Below are positions 7,950 to 18,500 of a DNA stretch of 64,000 nucleotides, piece after piece. The stretch is from the NCBI GenBank assembly GCA_022842285.1, contig JALHPV010000003.1, forward strand, positions 19,433-83,432. The letters are read 5' to 3'. The notes below the pieces were generated by a model. That model ran no database searches and was not told where the DNA came from. It was given only the letters and a program-made list of their open reading frames with translations. Each line of letters starts with the position of its first letter. The first letter of the stretch is position 1. The position numbers and the translations under genes were made by a program. The stretch is from Kofleriaceae bacterium. GTDB taxonomy: Bacteria > Myxococcota_A > Polyangia > Haliangiales > Haliangiaceae.

Positions 7950-10772
7950 ATGGACCTCGAGACCAGCATGACCGTGCCGGCCACGCCACCGTCGATCCTA
8001 CGGTCGCAGTCGGGCCAGCGCATGGGGCGCTACGTGCTCGAGAAGGAGCTCGGTTCCGGCGCGATGGGCGTGGTCTACCTCGGGTACGACTCGGTCCTCG
8101 AGCGCCGGGTCGCGATCAAGGTGCCGCACGACGACCACAAGGCCGACGTCCGCCGCCGGCTGGTTCGTGAAGCCCGCGCCATGGCCCGGGTGACGCACCC
8201 GAACGTGGTGGCGGTCTACGAGACGGGCTCCGTGGCCGGGCGCGAGTTCGTCGCGATGGAGCTCGCAGATGACGAGACGCTGGCCGACTGGCTGGCCGGC
8301 GCCCGCCGGTCCCGCGCCGCGATCCTCGAGGCGTTCATCGCGGCTGGTCGCGGGCTCGCGGCGGCCCATGCGGCCGGGCTCGTCCATCGCGACTTCAAGC
8401 CGAGCAATGTCCTGCGCTGTGGCAACGGCCGCTTCGCGGTCGCGGACTTCGGGCTCGCGGTCGAGCCGCATCAGCATGAGTACGGGACGTTCGCGCGCGG
8501 ATCGTCGCAGCACCTCGCGACCCAGATTGCGGGCACGCCGGCGTACATGGCGCCCGAGCAGTGGAGCGGCGAGATCACGCCGGCGAGCGATCAGTACTCG
8601 TTCTGTGTCGCGCTGTGGGAAGCCTTGACCGGCAAGCGGCCGTACGAGGCGTTCGACCAGATCGGTCTCGTCTGCGAGATCAACGATCGCCATGCGGCGC
8701 TGGCCGCGGACCTCCCGCGCTCGCTGCGCAAGGCCCTCGTGCGCGGCCTCTCGCTCGATCCCGATCATCGCTGGCGCAACATGGACGCGCTGCTCGCGGC
8801 GCTGGTGCCGCCGCGGCCGCGTCGCTTCATGATCGCCGGCGCAGCGGCCCTCGCCGTGCTCGGCGTGTCGGTCCTCGTGTCGGGACGCGCCGTCGCGAGC
8901 CAGGAGCCGGTCGCCGCCTGTGACCTCGGCGAGCCGGTCGCCACCGCGGTCGCCGACCCGGCGCTCGCCTCCACGCTCGATCGCGCCACGCTGCGGTGGC
9001 GCCAGCTCGGTCCGAGGGCGTGCGCCGCGACGGAGCGGCGCGAGAGCCAGCTCTCCTGTCTCGTCGGCGTCCGCGAGCGGCTCGATGCGATCCGCGGGGC
9101 CGCGGCGACGGCGACGGAGGCCGACGACCTCGCCGGTCGCGTCATCGCTCCCGATGTGTGCACCGTGGCCAATCCGCCCCGACTCGCGCATCTCACTCCG
9201 CTCGCGGTCGATGCCTTGACGCACTCGCACCGCTTCACGAACGACGTCGCAGACCGCGCGCTCGCGAGCGCCGGTGACGACGCGTGTGGCCGCGCGTTCG
9301 TGCTACTCGCCGTGCTCAAGCATGAAGGGAGCACGAGCTCGCGCGTGGCCGACGACGTGCTCCATACCGCAGGCACGTGTGGCGATGAACGCCTCCTGGC
9401 CGAGGTCCAGCTCGCGCTCGCGTTCAAGCGGCTCGAGGCGCGCGCCGACGCCAGCGGCGAGCTCGCGCGGGCGGCCGATGCCGTCGAGCGCGTCTCGCAG
9501 CCCGATCTCGTCGGCGAGCTCGATACGGCCTATGGTCGCTCCGCCTGGGCCCGTGGTCGTCGCGCGGATGCGATCGCGCTCTACACGCGCTCGCTCGCAG
9601 AGATCGATCCCGCGCGGATCGCGCGCAAGCTGCAGGTCGTACTCTGGCGAAACAGCACCCTGGTGCGGGGAGCGTCGCACGACGATCTGGCCCTCGCTCG
9701 CCAGGCCTGGCGCGAGTGGCGCTCGCATGCGAAGGATGGCACCAAGCTCGCGTACGACCTCGATGCGACCGAGATCAGCGCTCGCCTGTTCAGCGGTGAT
9801 CTCGAGGGCGCCCACCAGCTCGGCGAGCGTTCCAGCTCTCACGATCCCGAGCCCCGTCCCGTCGGTACCCGGTCGATCCGCGGCATCGTCGTCGACGAGC
9901 AGGGCCAGCCCGTGGCGGGCGCGCGCGTGATCGCGGCCGAGCATCTCCACGGAGACTCCTCCGGCGTCGATCGGTACGCCGTCGCGCACCAGCACCCCGT
10001 CGTGGCGACCACTGCATCCGATGGCACCTACGCGCTCGAGCAGGTCGCCGACTGGGCGACCGTCGTGGCCGAGCACGGCGATCTGCGCTCGACCGCCATC
10101 GTCGCTTCGGATGCGCCCGCGACCGATCGCCTCGTACTCCTACCGACGACCACGATCCGCGGCCGGGTCGCGCCGAACGCCCGCGCCGCGAACATCTTCG
10201 TGATCCCACGCGCGCCCGGCTCCTCGGTGCTGTTCCACCAGCTCGCTGCGATCGCCCCCGACGGCACGTTCGTCCTCGAGCACGCGCCGGTCGGTCTCGT
10301 CGATGTCGGCCTCCGCATAGAGACGACCACCACGTGGCGGCTCACCGGGCTCCAGCGCGTCGACGTTCCCATCTCGGGGGTCTCGGACCTCGTCCTCGAA
10401 GCGCGCCCCGGCCGTCAACTGTCGGTCACCGTCCGCAACGCGCTCTCCGGCCCGCTCGCCGGGGCCTACGTGTTCATCGTCCCCAACCCGACCACGGCGA
10501 GCACGCGCCACGAGCTCGAGATCGTGCTGCACGCCGATGGTGCGACGCATACCTATGCCCCCGGTCCGTCGGAGGAGCTGACCGTGACCTTCGACAAGGC
10601 GCCGTTCGGCGAGTCGACGCTCTGCGCGACCAGCCTGTCGGGCGACATGTCCAATCCCACGCTCCGGCAGCGCCTGCGTGACAACCCGTTCGATCTCGAG
10701 ATCCACTGTCAGCCGCTCCCTGCCGACGCCGCCTCCGCCACGATCGACGTGATGCCGATGAAGCGGATCTGA
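7950..10772 (+). CDS. Transmembrane serine/threonine protein kinase with carboxypeptidase-regulatory-like tail
   Basis: 940 residues from ATG 7950; TTG 7926 and GTG 7929 are alternative starts. The kinase domain has a glycine loop GSGAMG at 35-40, catalytic Lys57, HRDFKPSN with Asp148 and DFG with Asp166, plus GTPAYMAPEQ, so it should be active. One membrane helix lies at about 294-313. The periplasmic part has helical, TPR-like stretches, then at about 640-700 a carboxypeptidase regulatory-like (CNA-B type) beta domain (RGIVVDEQGQPVAGARV), with further beta-rich sequence to the end. Such kinases signal across the membrane in myxobacteria; the ligand is unknown. No substrate gene is evident alongside. 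Confidence 0.9.
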   Translation: MDLETSMTVPATPPSILRSQSGQRMGRYVLEKELGSGAMGVVYLGYDSVLERRVAIKVPHDDHKADVRRRLVREARAMARVTHPNVVAVYETGSVAGREFVAMELADDETLADWLAGARRSRAAILEAFIAAGRGLAAAHAAGLVHRDFKPSNVLRCGNGRFAVADFGLAVEPHQHEYGTFARGSSQHLATQIAGTPAYMAPEQWSGEITPASDQYSFCVALWEALTGKRPYEAFDQIGLVCEINDRHAALAADLPRSLRKALVRGLSLDPDHRWRNMDALLAALVPPRPRRFMIAGAAALAVLGVSVLVSGRAVASQEPVAACDLGEPVATAVADPALASTLDRATLRWRQLGPRACAATERRESQLSCLVGVRERLDAIRGAAATATEADDLAGRVIAPDVCTVANPPRLAHLTPLAVDALTHSHRFTNDVADRALASAGDDACGRAFVLLAVLKHEGSTSSRVADDVLHTAGTCGDERLLAEVQLALAFKRLEARADASGELARAADAVERVSQPDLVGELDTAYGRSAWARGRRADAIALYTRSLAEIDPARIARKLQVVLWRNSTLVRGASHDDLALARQAWREWRSHAKDGTKLAYDLDATEISARLFSGDLEGAHQLGERSSSHDPEPRPVGTRSIRGIVVDEQGQPVAGARVIAAEHLHGDSSGVDRYAVAHQHPVVATTASDGTYALEQVADWATVVAEHGDLRSTAIVASDAPATDRLVLLPTTTIRGRVAPNARAANIFVIPRAPGSSVLFHQLAAIAPDGTFVLEHAPVGLVDVGLRIETTTTWRLTGLQRVDVPISGVSDLVLEARPGRQLSVTVRNALSGPLAGAYVFIVPNPTTASTRHELEIVLHADGATHTYAPGPSEELTVTFDKAPFGESTLCATSLSGDMSNPTLRQRLRDNPFDLEIHCQPLPADAASATIDVMPMKRI

Positions 10773-10831
10773 CGACTGCGCCTCGGAACTATTTCCGCAA
10801 CCTTCGTGCAAGCCGGCCGACGCCTGCTCGT

Positions 10832-12892
10832 ATGGCGCCAGAACAGAAGGTGAAGCAGCCCGTCACGAAGACCACGACCGACCGTGACACCGGACCGCGC
10901 GACCCGTCGACGAGGGCCAGCAACGAGACCAAGGTCGCCGCCATCGATGCCTCGGAGGCCGCCGCCCGGATGGTGCAGGTGATCGGGGCCGAGGCGAAGG
11001 CCGGGCTGAAAGCCTCGAAGGCCGCGCTGGGGATCGCCGGATCGCGGGTGTCTCAGCTCCTCGAGCAACTGGCCCGCTTCGAGGTGGCGGGATGGGCGCC
11101 GCTCGGTGACTCGCTCGCCTCGATGTACTGGACGATCGAGATGCTCGAGCAACGCCTGCGTAAGCACGACCTTGCCGTCATCGCCGACGAGGTCGACGCG
11201 AGCGTCACCAGTCTCGCGGCCCGGATGTCGTCGGTGGCCGCCGCCGCCATGCGGTCGCCGGGTAAGGGCCGCGACTCGAAGTTCGACGCCGGCGACACCG
11301 AGGCGAAGCTCGAGCTGGTGGCGTTCGAGCTGTCGGCCATCAAAGCGAGCGCGGCGGCCGCCCGCGCGACGGCGAGCGCAGACAATCGCGACGAGATTGT
11401 CGCGGCGTGCGCTTCGCTGTCAGCGGCGATGCAGGCGACGACCAGCCAGCTCGTCGCGATCGGCGACCGCAAGTCGCGCACGCGCCTGAAGCCACACGTC
11501 GAGGCGGTCAGCGTCGAGCTCGACGCCATCGCCGAGTGGATGGCCATGTCCCCACGCATGCCGTGGCACGCCACCCTCGCCGCGACCTTCGACGCCGAGA
11601 ACCGGCTACGAGGGGCACAGGGGCTGGTGACGCGGGTACGGCCTTACTCCGGCACCGTCGACCCGGCGCGCGCGCTCGAGATCATCCGCGGCGCGCCCGC
11701 GACCACGCAGGAGGCGTCGACCTCGAGCAGCACGCCCGAGCAGGCGGTGGCAAAGATCGGAGTCGGAATTAACGCGATTTACGACCAACGACTGTCCGCC
11801 GTAAACGACCTCGGCAAAAACCTCCAGGAACCGCCGCCCCCCGAGGACGTGTCCGCTGCGATGATCTTGATGAAGGTCCTCGGCGAGGTGGCGCTCTCCT
11901 ACGTGGCGGGCGGGCTGGGGACGCTGGTGGGGGGGATCGCGCAGAAGGCCCTCGACGGCCGCGCCGCCCGCCACGGGCTGTCCGAGCGAGCGATCGCCGC
12001 GCTCACCGACGAGGAGCGGGGCCTCATCACCGAGGCAGGGCTGGCGAAGGGCGCGCTGACCCGCGCCGCGGTGGCGGGCGGAGCGAGCGAGGCCATGCAG
12101 ACCCTCTTCCTCACCGCGGCGAACGGCCTCACGAGCAAGTTCACCAACGTGGCCGCCTTGTCGAGCAAGCCGGCGTCCGCCTTCGCCCAGATCCAGCGCG
12201 ACCTCGTCGCCGACGAGAAGCTCGCGCTGCAGCTGAAGCTCATCGATCTGATGCCGGCCCTGCTCCAGGCCGATCTGGAAGGACTGAACGAGCTCGCGGC
12301 CGAGCTGTTCACGAAGGTCGGAGACGCGGCCTACGGCGTCCAGTACCGAGTGTCGCTGGTCGAGTGGCAGAACTTCAAGGCGACGGCGAGCGCCGGCTTC
12401 ATCGACAAGCCCTTCTTTGGGGCGGACAAGGACGATCCGGGTCGCAGCCAGCGGGACGCGCGCATCAACCAAGCAGGGATCGCGGGCGTCCTCGAGGTGC
12501 ATGGCTTCGCCAACGCCGACCCCGCACAGATGGACATCTCCTTCACCTCGATCACGCTGAACGACGCCGAGCATGCCGCCCTCCACTACCTGCGCAGTAA
12601 TCCGATTCCCCTCGCCGAGCTTGCGGTGAACCAGCGCTTCGAGCTCGGGTTCGCCCCTGGCAAGGAACGCGCCGCCTTCGGGTTCGGGCCGGACCTCGGG
12701 TTCCAGCGCTACGTCATGAACGACCGCTCGCGCTTGTGTCTCGCGATCCTCGCGTCGGGCCAGGTCATCAACGGCTCCAGCATCGGCGGTGGGTTGGCGG
12801 GCGAATTCGACGACGTGAGCGCCGAGCGGATCGAGGCCGTCGCAAAGCGCTTCCGCGCGTTGCTCGGACGCAAGACAACGGCGAACCTCTAA
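10832..12892 (+). CDS. Unrecognised 686-residue protein, first gene of the AAA+ cassette
   Basis: I do not recognise the family. The N-terminal 30 residues are polar and basic. Residues about 30-250 are Ala-rich and helical, with possible coiled coil. A PPPPED hinge at about 332 is followed by a Gly/Ala-rich hydrophobic stretch (VALSYVAGGLGTLVGGIAQK) that could insert into a membrane. The last 250 residues look like a mixed alpha/beta globular domain. There is no signal peptide. It is separated by 4 nt from the next gene and lies in an apparent operon with an AAA+ ATPase of the contractile-injection-system type. A translocated effector or a scaffold is possible; this is inference from context. 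Confidence 0.7.
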   Translation: MAPEQKVKQPVTKTTTDRDTGPRDPSTRASNETKVAAIDASEAAARMVQVIGAEAKAGLKASKAALGIAGSRVSQLLEQLARFEVAGWAPLGDSLASMYWTIEMLEQRLRKHDLAVIADEVDASVTSLAARMSSVAAAAMRSPGKGRDSKFDAGDTEAKLELVAFELSAIKASAAAARATASADNRDEIVAACASLSAAMQATTSQLVAIGDRKSRTRLKPHVEAVSVELDAIAEWMAMSPRMPWHATLAATFDAENRLRGAQGLVTRVRPYSGTVDPARALEIIRGAPATTQEASTSSSTPEQAVAKIGVGINAIYDQRLSAVNDLGKNLQEPPPPEDVSAAMILMKVLGEVALSYVAGGLGTLVGGIAQKALDGRAARHGLSERAIAALTDEERGLITEAGLAKGALTRAAVAGGASEAMQTLFLTAANGLTSKFTNVAALSSKPASAFAQIQRDLVADEKLALQLKLIDLMPALLQADLEGLNELAAELFTKVGDAAYGVQYRVSLVEWQNFKATASAGFIDKPFFGADKDDPGRSQRDARINQAGIAGVLEVHGFANADPAQMDISFTSITLNDAEHAALHYLRSNPIPLAELAVNQRFELGFAPGKERAAFGFGPDLGFQRYVMNDRSRLCLAILASGQVINGSSIGGGLAGEFDDVSAERIEAVAKRFRALLGRKTTANL

Positions 12893-12896
12893 CGCC

Positions 12897-13427
12897 ATGA
12901 GGTATCGATCGTCGCTCGCGCTCGCCGCCGGCCTCCTCGCGCCCATCGGGTGTCGAGGCGACAACCCCGTCACGACCACGTACTTCGCGAACGGGACCGC
13001 TGTCCTCGAAGCGCTCCGCCCCTACTGCGACACGGTCTACTACTCGGTCCACGTCGTCAATACATCGCTGCCTCGGTCACGATGGCGGACGCGCTTCATG
13101 CCCTGCGATCAATTCGCCAGGGGCGACGAGTTGGTATGGGTCGAGGTCCAGACCAAAGCCTTCGTGACCGATACGGACCTCGACGTGTGTGCGATCCGCG
13201 TCGGCCCCTCGCGGATGGAGACGGTCCCGCCCGAACTCATCCGCGCGATGGTCAGCGATGCTGGCCTGGCGAGCCAGATCGCCGCTGCCGTCGCGGAGAA
13301 TCCCGATGTTCTGAGCTGGCAGACGACGGTACGAGGGATCCGCGTTATCCGTAGTAAATCCAGCGCGTTCAGCTACGTGGCTCTCGAGGGCTGCGAGGTG
13401 GCCCCCGCGGAGCCGGACGGAATCTAA
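12897..13427 (+). CDS. Hypothetical exported protein, possible lipoprotein
   Basis: 176 residues. An N-terminal hydrophobic segment ends LLAPIGC, an imperfect lipobox. The mature part has a strand-rich, immunoglobulin-sized body with several cysteines (PYCDTVYYSVHV, MPCDQF, DVCAIRV, EGCEV) that could form disulphides in the periplasm. No family recognised. It lies between the 686-residue protein (4 nt) and the AAA+ ATPase (35 nt) on the same strand, so co-transcription is likely. Confidence 0.65.
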   Translation: MRYRSSLALAAGLLAPIGCRGDNPVTTTYFANGTAVLEALRPYCDTVYYSVHVVNTSLPRSRWRTRFMPCDQFARGDELVWVEVQTKAFVTDTDLDVCAIRVGPSRMETVPPELIRAMVSDAGLASQIAAAVAENPDVLSWQTTVRGIRVIRSKSSAFSYVALEGCEVAPAEPDGI

Positions 13428-13462
13428 GCAACCCGGCCAGCCGTCGGCCGAGGAGGGGTTTC

Positions 13463-15367
13463 ATGCACGACCTCGAGCCCCTCGCCCCCGACCCCTGGAC
13501 GGACCTCGTCGACCTGGCCATCGACCTCGCGTGTCGCCGCGCCTCGGGGGACTCCGAAGCCACGCTGCCCCGCTTCGACGCGCCCGCCGGCGGCCCCTTC
13601 GCGCACCTTCGGCTCGCCCCGGCCGACGAGCTCGTGCTCCACCTACTTGTTACGCACCAAGTCGACCGCCGGATCGCCCAGCGCCTCGAGAGCCTCTCTG
13701 GCGAGCTGGAGCTGACCGTGGGGGTGCTCGCGGAGGTCGCGTATGGCTGTACCCGCACCGGGCTCGCCCGGGGGCTCCATCCCACCGCGCCCCTGTTCCA
13801 TCGCCGGTTGCTCGAGACGTCCGACGACGACGGCCGCACCAGCGCCGCCCGGCGCCGCGTCCGGCTCGCGCATCGCTGCCTCGCCGTCGCGCTCGGGCGA
13901 GACCGAGAGCTCCACGACGAGCACCTCGCCCTCCCCGCCATGCCAGACGCCCGCTCGCTCACACTCGCTCCCGGCACCCTCGACGAGGTCCGCGCGGCCT
14001 TCGACGTGTGTGGACCACATGGAGTTGTCGTGGTGGCAGGGGCGCGCGGCCGCGGCCGGCGAACGGTCCTGGGTGCCGTCGCCAAGGAGAAGGGACTCCG
14101 CGTGCTGGAGCTCGACGCGCGGAAGCTGTCTGCAGATCCGGCGCAGCTGCGGCAACAACTCGCGGCCGCGGTGCGCGAGTGTCATCTCCTCGGGGCCATC
14201 CCCCTCGTCTGCGATCTCGACGCGACACCCGCGCGCGAGCATGACGTCTACGACATCGTCGAATCGGAGCTCGTCCGCCGGGTCGAGGGCCCCATCTTCA
14301 TCACCGCGTCGTCACCGCGAATCTCCTTCCGGTGGAACCGGCCCGTCGTCGTCACCGAGCTGCCGGCGGTCTCGACGGAGCAGCGCACCACGTTGTGGCA
14401 CCGCGAGCTGGACCTGCCCTCGCTCGTCGAGGCGCAGAGCGTGGCTACGCAGTACCCCCTCGCGCCAGCCATGATCGTCGAGACAGCCGCATCGATCCGT
14501 GCGCGACCTCGGAGCGGCCCGGTGTCTGCGGCCGAGCTCTCCCGGGCGGTGCGAGCCGTCGTGAGCGACCGGCTCGGGACGCTCGCGACCCGTGTCGAAA
14601 CCGGTCACCGGCTCGAGGATCTCGTGCTCGAGCCCGATGTCGCCGAGCAGGCGCACGAGCTGATGATGCGGGTCGTGCATCGGACGCGCGTCCACGAGTC
14701 GTGGGGGTTCTCGCGGAAGGTCGGGAAGGGGCTTGGGATCGCGGCGATGTTCTCGGGACCGCCCGGTACGGGGAAGACCATGCTCGCGCATGTGATCGCG
14801 AGCGAGCTAGCGCTGGATCTCTACCAGGTCGACCTCTCGAAGATCACGTCCCGCTACATCGGGGAGACCGAGCAGCGCCTCGCGGACCTGTTCGACGCCG
14901 CGGAGTCGGGGCAGGTCGCGCTCCTCTTCGACGAGGCCGACACGCTCTTCGGCAAGCGCACCGAGGTCAAGTCGAGCAATGATCGCTACGCGAACCAGGA
15001 GACGAACTACCTGCTGCAGCGACTCGAGACCTTCACCGGCGTCTGCTTCCTCACGACGAATCACGACACCCACATCGACCCGGCGTTCAAGCGGCGCCTG
15101 GCGAGCATCATCCGCTTCGAGCATTCAGACGAGGAGAGCCGGTGCCGGGTATGGGAACAGGCCTTGCCGCCGCATGCGCCCCGCGCAAAGAGCCTCGACT
15201 TCGCGACACTCGCCCGGCGGTTTCCGATGGACCCGGGACACATTCGCAACGCAGCGATGCGCGCGGCGTTCTTCGCCGCGGCGGCCGCTTCGCCGGTCAC
15301 GCAGGGGCACCTGTTGCGGGCCGCGCTCGCAGAGTGCGAGTCGACCGGCCGGCTGTGTGCCGCGTAG
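13463..15367 (+). CDS. AAA+ ATPase of the eCIS-associated type
   Basis: 634 residues. The N-terminal 200 residues are a variable, helical region; an inactive-looking nucleotide-binding region follows at about 190-330 (VVVAGARGRGRRTV lacks a proper P-loop Thr/Ser-Lys pair). The C-terminal AAA+ module is intact: Walker A GPPGTGKT at 432-439, Walker B LLFDEAD with D490/E491, sensor-1 TTNHD and an arginine finger region FKRRLA. The local pattern LYQVDLSKITSRYIGETEQ is characteristic of the ATPase found in extracellular contractile injection system loci. No sheath, tube or baseplate gene is in the window, so it is an orphan here, in a cassette with the two preceding genes. Confidence 0.85.
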   Translation: MHDLEPLAPDPWTDLVDLAIDLACRRASGDSEATLPRFDAPAGGPFAHLRLAPADELVLHLLVTHQVDRRIAQRLESLSGELELTVGVLAEVAYGCTRTGLARGLHPTAPLFHRRLLETSDDDGRTSAARRRVRLAHRCLAVALGRDRELHDEHLALPAMPDARSLTLAPGTLDEVRAAFDVCGPHGVVVVAGARGRGRRTVLGAVAKEKGLRVLELDARKLSADPAQLRQQLAAAVRECHLLGAIPLVCDLDATPAREHDVYDIVESELVRRVEGPIFITASSPRISFRWNRPVVVTELPAVSTEQRTTLWHRELDLPSLVEAQSVATQYPLAPAMIVETAASIRARPRSGPVSAAELSRAVRAVVSDRLGTLATRVETGHRLEDLVLEPDVAEQAHELMMRVVHRTRVHESWGFSRKVGKGLGIAAMFSGPPGTGKTMLAHVIASELALDLYQVDLSKITSRYIGETEQRLADLFDAAESGQVALLFDEADTLFGKRTEVKSSNDRYANQETNYLLQRLETFTGVCFLTTNHDTHIDPAFKRRLASIIRFEHSDEESRCRVWEQALPPHAPRAKSLDFATLARRFPMDPGHIRNAAMRAAFFAAAAASPVTQGHLLRAALAECESTGRLCAA

Positions 15368-15521
15368 GCCAAACGTCGCGAACCCGAGTCGTCGTACACA
15401 CCTGCATCGCAGCGTGTCCACGCGGGAGCACGGAGCGTGTCCCCGTCGCCTCGGCTCGCGTAACTCCGCACGTGCCCTGGCTTCGCGGGCGGCATTGCCG
15501 ATGCAGTAGCGAGCGTTCGAT

Positions 15522-18500
15522 ATGCGCTTGCGCTCCGCCCTGCTCCTCGCCGCTCTGACGTCATGTAGCGCCACCGTGCGCAACGACGTTCAGGTGATGT
15601 CGTACTCCCCGCAAGGTCCCGTCGACCGAGCCGAGCCCATCGTGATCCGGTTCGACAAGCCCGTCGTGCCGGAGAGCGAGGTCTCGAAGTCCGTCGACGA
15701 GGACGACGTGGCGGTCTCACCCGCCTTCGAGTGGAAGGGGTACTGGCAGGACGCGCAGACGCTCGTCATCGATCCCGCCACGAAGCTCGTCCCGTCGACG
15801 CGCTACGAGATCGGCCTCACCGGCTCGCTCGGCGAGCGCACGGGCAAGTTCGGTTTCAACTTCGTCCACCAGCCGCTCGCCGTCGAAGGCGTGTGGGGCG
15901 TCGACGCCGAGATGCTCGTGCCCGATGGTGACGTGCCGATCAGCTTCAACCAGCCGGTCGATCCGCTCGCGGCCGCGAAGCACTGCAAGCTCACGTCCCC
16001 GAGCGGCGACGTCGCGCTCGTCGGCACGGCCGGTCCCGCGGCGGCGAACGTCTCGCTCAAGCCGGAGCGGGAGCTGGATGCGGGCCAGGCGTACAACCTC
16101 GGCTGCACCGGGCTCATGGCGGTCGGAGGCAACGCCGCCCTCGACAAGCCGTACTCGCTGACCGTCCGCGCGCGCCCACCGGCGGGCATCCGCAAGGTCA
16201 CCCCCGATGGCTGGGATGTCCCCGCCGACGAGGTGACGCTGACCATCAGCTTCAACACCCCCGTCACGCTCGATGCGGCCCGCAGCGTGGTGTCGAGCTC
16301 GCCGCCGATCGCCGGCCTCGACAAGGGCTACCTGTCGAGTGACGGCAAGGACTACAAGGTCACGACGGACCTCGAGGTCGAGACGGACTACGAGCTGACC
16401 GTCGACGAGACGCTCGTCGACCGGTTCGGCCAGAAGCTCGCCGGCGACTTCCAGCACACGTTCCGGACGGGCGCGGCGACGCCTCGGATCTCCATGGAGC
16501 GCGGCATCTTCGCCCTCGAGGCGAGCGCCAAGGGGTACCCGATGTGGACGCGCAACATCACGAGCTACGACGTGGAGTGCGCCATGATCCCGCGCGACAA
16601 GATCGTCCAGGTCCTCACGACCGAGATGAACTACGACCCGTGGGGCGGCAACGACGACTCCGACGAGCTCGACTGGAAGGCGCTGAAGGTCACGGCCAAG
16701 AAGTCGACCCACACCACCGCCGGCAAGAACAAGTGGCGCCTGAACGAGCTCCCCCTCGGCACGCTCTGTGGTGGCGCCAGCGACGGTCGCGGCGTGTACC
16801 TGACGGAGATCCACAGCAAGGACGTGGTGCCCGATCGCGATCGCGGCTGGCTCTCGCCGCGGCGCAATCGCGTGCTCGCCAACGTCACCGACATGGGCGT
16901 GCTGATCAAGGTGGGGTCGTCGTCGGGGCTCGTGTGGGTCACGTCGCTCAGCACGGGCAAGCCGGTCGCGGGGGCGCGCGTCGTCATCCACAAGTCCAGC
17001 GGCGAGCAGGTGTGGGTCGACATCTCGAACGCCGACGGCATCGTCAAGATCCCCGGCAGTGCCCTCCTGAAGGCGCAGCAGGCCACGCCGACGGGAGATG
17101 ACGAGTGCGAGGATTGCTATGAAGACTGGGACAGCTATCGCAGCCAGCGCCTCATCGCGACCGTCGAGAAGGACAAGGACCTCGCGATCGTCGATGGCAA
17201 CTGGTCGAACGGCATCCAGCTGTGGAACTTCGGCGTCACGTCCGACCACTCCGGCGGTCAGACGAAGATCCGCGGCTTCATCCAGAGCGACCGCGGCCTG
17301 TACCGTCCCGGCGAGACGGTGATGTTCAAGGGCATCGCCCGCGAGATCACGGCGGGGCGCGCCCCACGCGTGCCGACGGCCGGCAAGGTCGAGATCCAGG
17401 TCGAGGACAGCCGGGGCCAGACCGTGCTCCAGACCGAGAGCAAGCTATCGGGCTTCGGTGGCTTCGGCTTCGAGCTCCCGCTCGGCGAGGAGGCGTCGCT
17501 CGGCGACTACTACGTGCGCGCGTCCGTCGCCGACCAGGTATTCCGCGAGAAGTTCTCCGTCGAGGAGTTCCGCGCCGCGAGCTTCGAGCTGAACCTCGCG
17601 GCGGGCAAGCAGAAGGTGAAGCCCGGCGAGAAGCTCTCGTTCGCGCTCGATGCGAAGTACCTGATGGGCTCCCCCGTCGCCGCCGCGAACGTCGAGTGGA
17701 ATCTCCGCAAGCGCGACCACAGCATCGCGTTCAAGGGCTACGAGTCGTACTCGTTCGGGACCTCGCGCTGGGGCCGCTATTACTATTACGACGACTACGG
17801 CGAGTTCATCTCCGATGGGGCCGGCACGACGAACCAGGCGGGCCACATCACGATCGCCGCGCGCGACACCGCGACCGAGTTCACGGGACCGGTCGACTAC
17901 ATCCTGTCGGCGAACGTCACGGACGAGGCCGACCAGACGATGGGCAAGACCGTCGTCGTGACCGCGCACAAGTCGCAGTTCTACCTGGGCATGTTCGCGA
18001 ACGAATGGGTGCAGGCGGTCAACATGCCGTTCGGCGTCAACCTCGTGGCCCTCGACCCCGACGGCAAGCGCGTGGCCACCAAGGCGAAGCTCTCCGTCGT
18101 GCGGACGGTGACGTCCTGTGACTGGCAGGAGATCGGCGCGCGCTCCTACTACCATTGCTCGTCGGCGGAGCACCCGCTCGAGGAGCGCCAGGTGGAGATC
18201 GCGGCCGGCGGTTCGCACACCGAGCGCATCTTCCCGACGCTCCCCGGCGACTACACGATCAAGATCGAAGCGAAGGACGCGGCCGGCAACGAGGTCTCCG
18301 CGACCAACGAGATCTGGGTCATCGGCAAGGGCGAGGCGTTCTGGAGCGGTGACGAAGGCGCCCGCATGACGCTCATCGCCAGCAAGGCCAAGTACGAGGT
18401 CGGCGAGAAGGCACGCCTCGTGGCGCAGGCGAACCTCGTGAAGCCGACGGCGCTCATCACCATCGAGCGCGACGGCATCATCGACGCGAAGGTGAAGCTG

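Noticed and set aside
10783..10790. TCGGAACT upstream of the 686-residue protein, resembling motif copy A
   Set aside because: Only eight bases match and the spacing to the start (49 nt) differs from the other copies.
15368..15521. 155-nt gap checked for a tRNA or small RNA
   Set aside because: No cloverleaf, strong hairpin or T-run found; likely promoter region of the alpha-2-macroglobulin gene.
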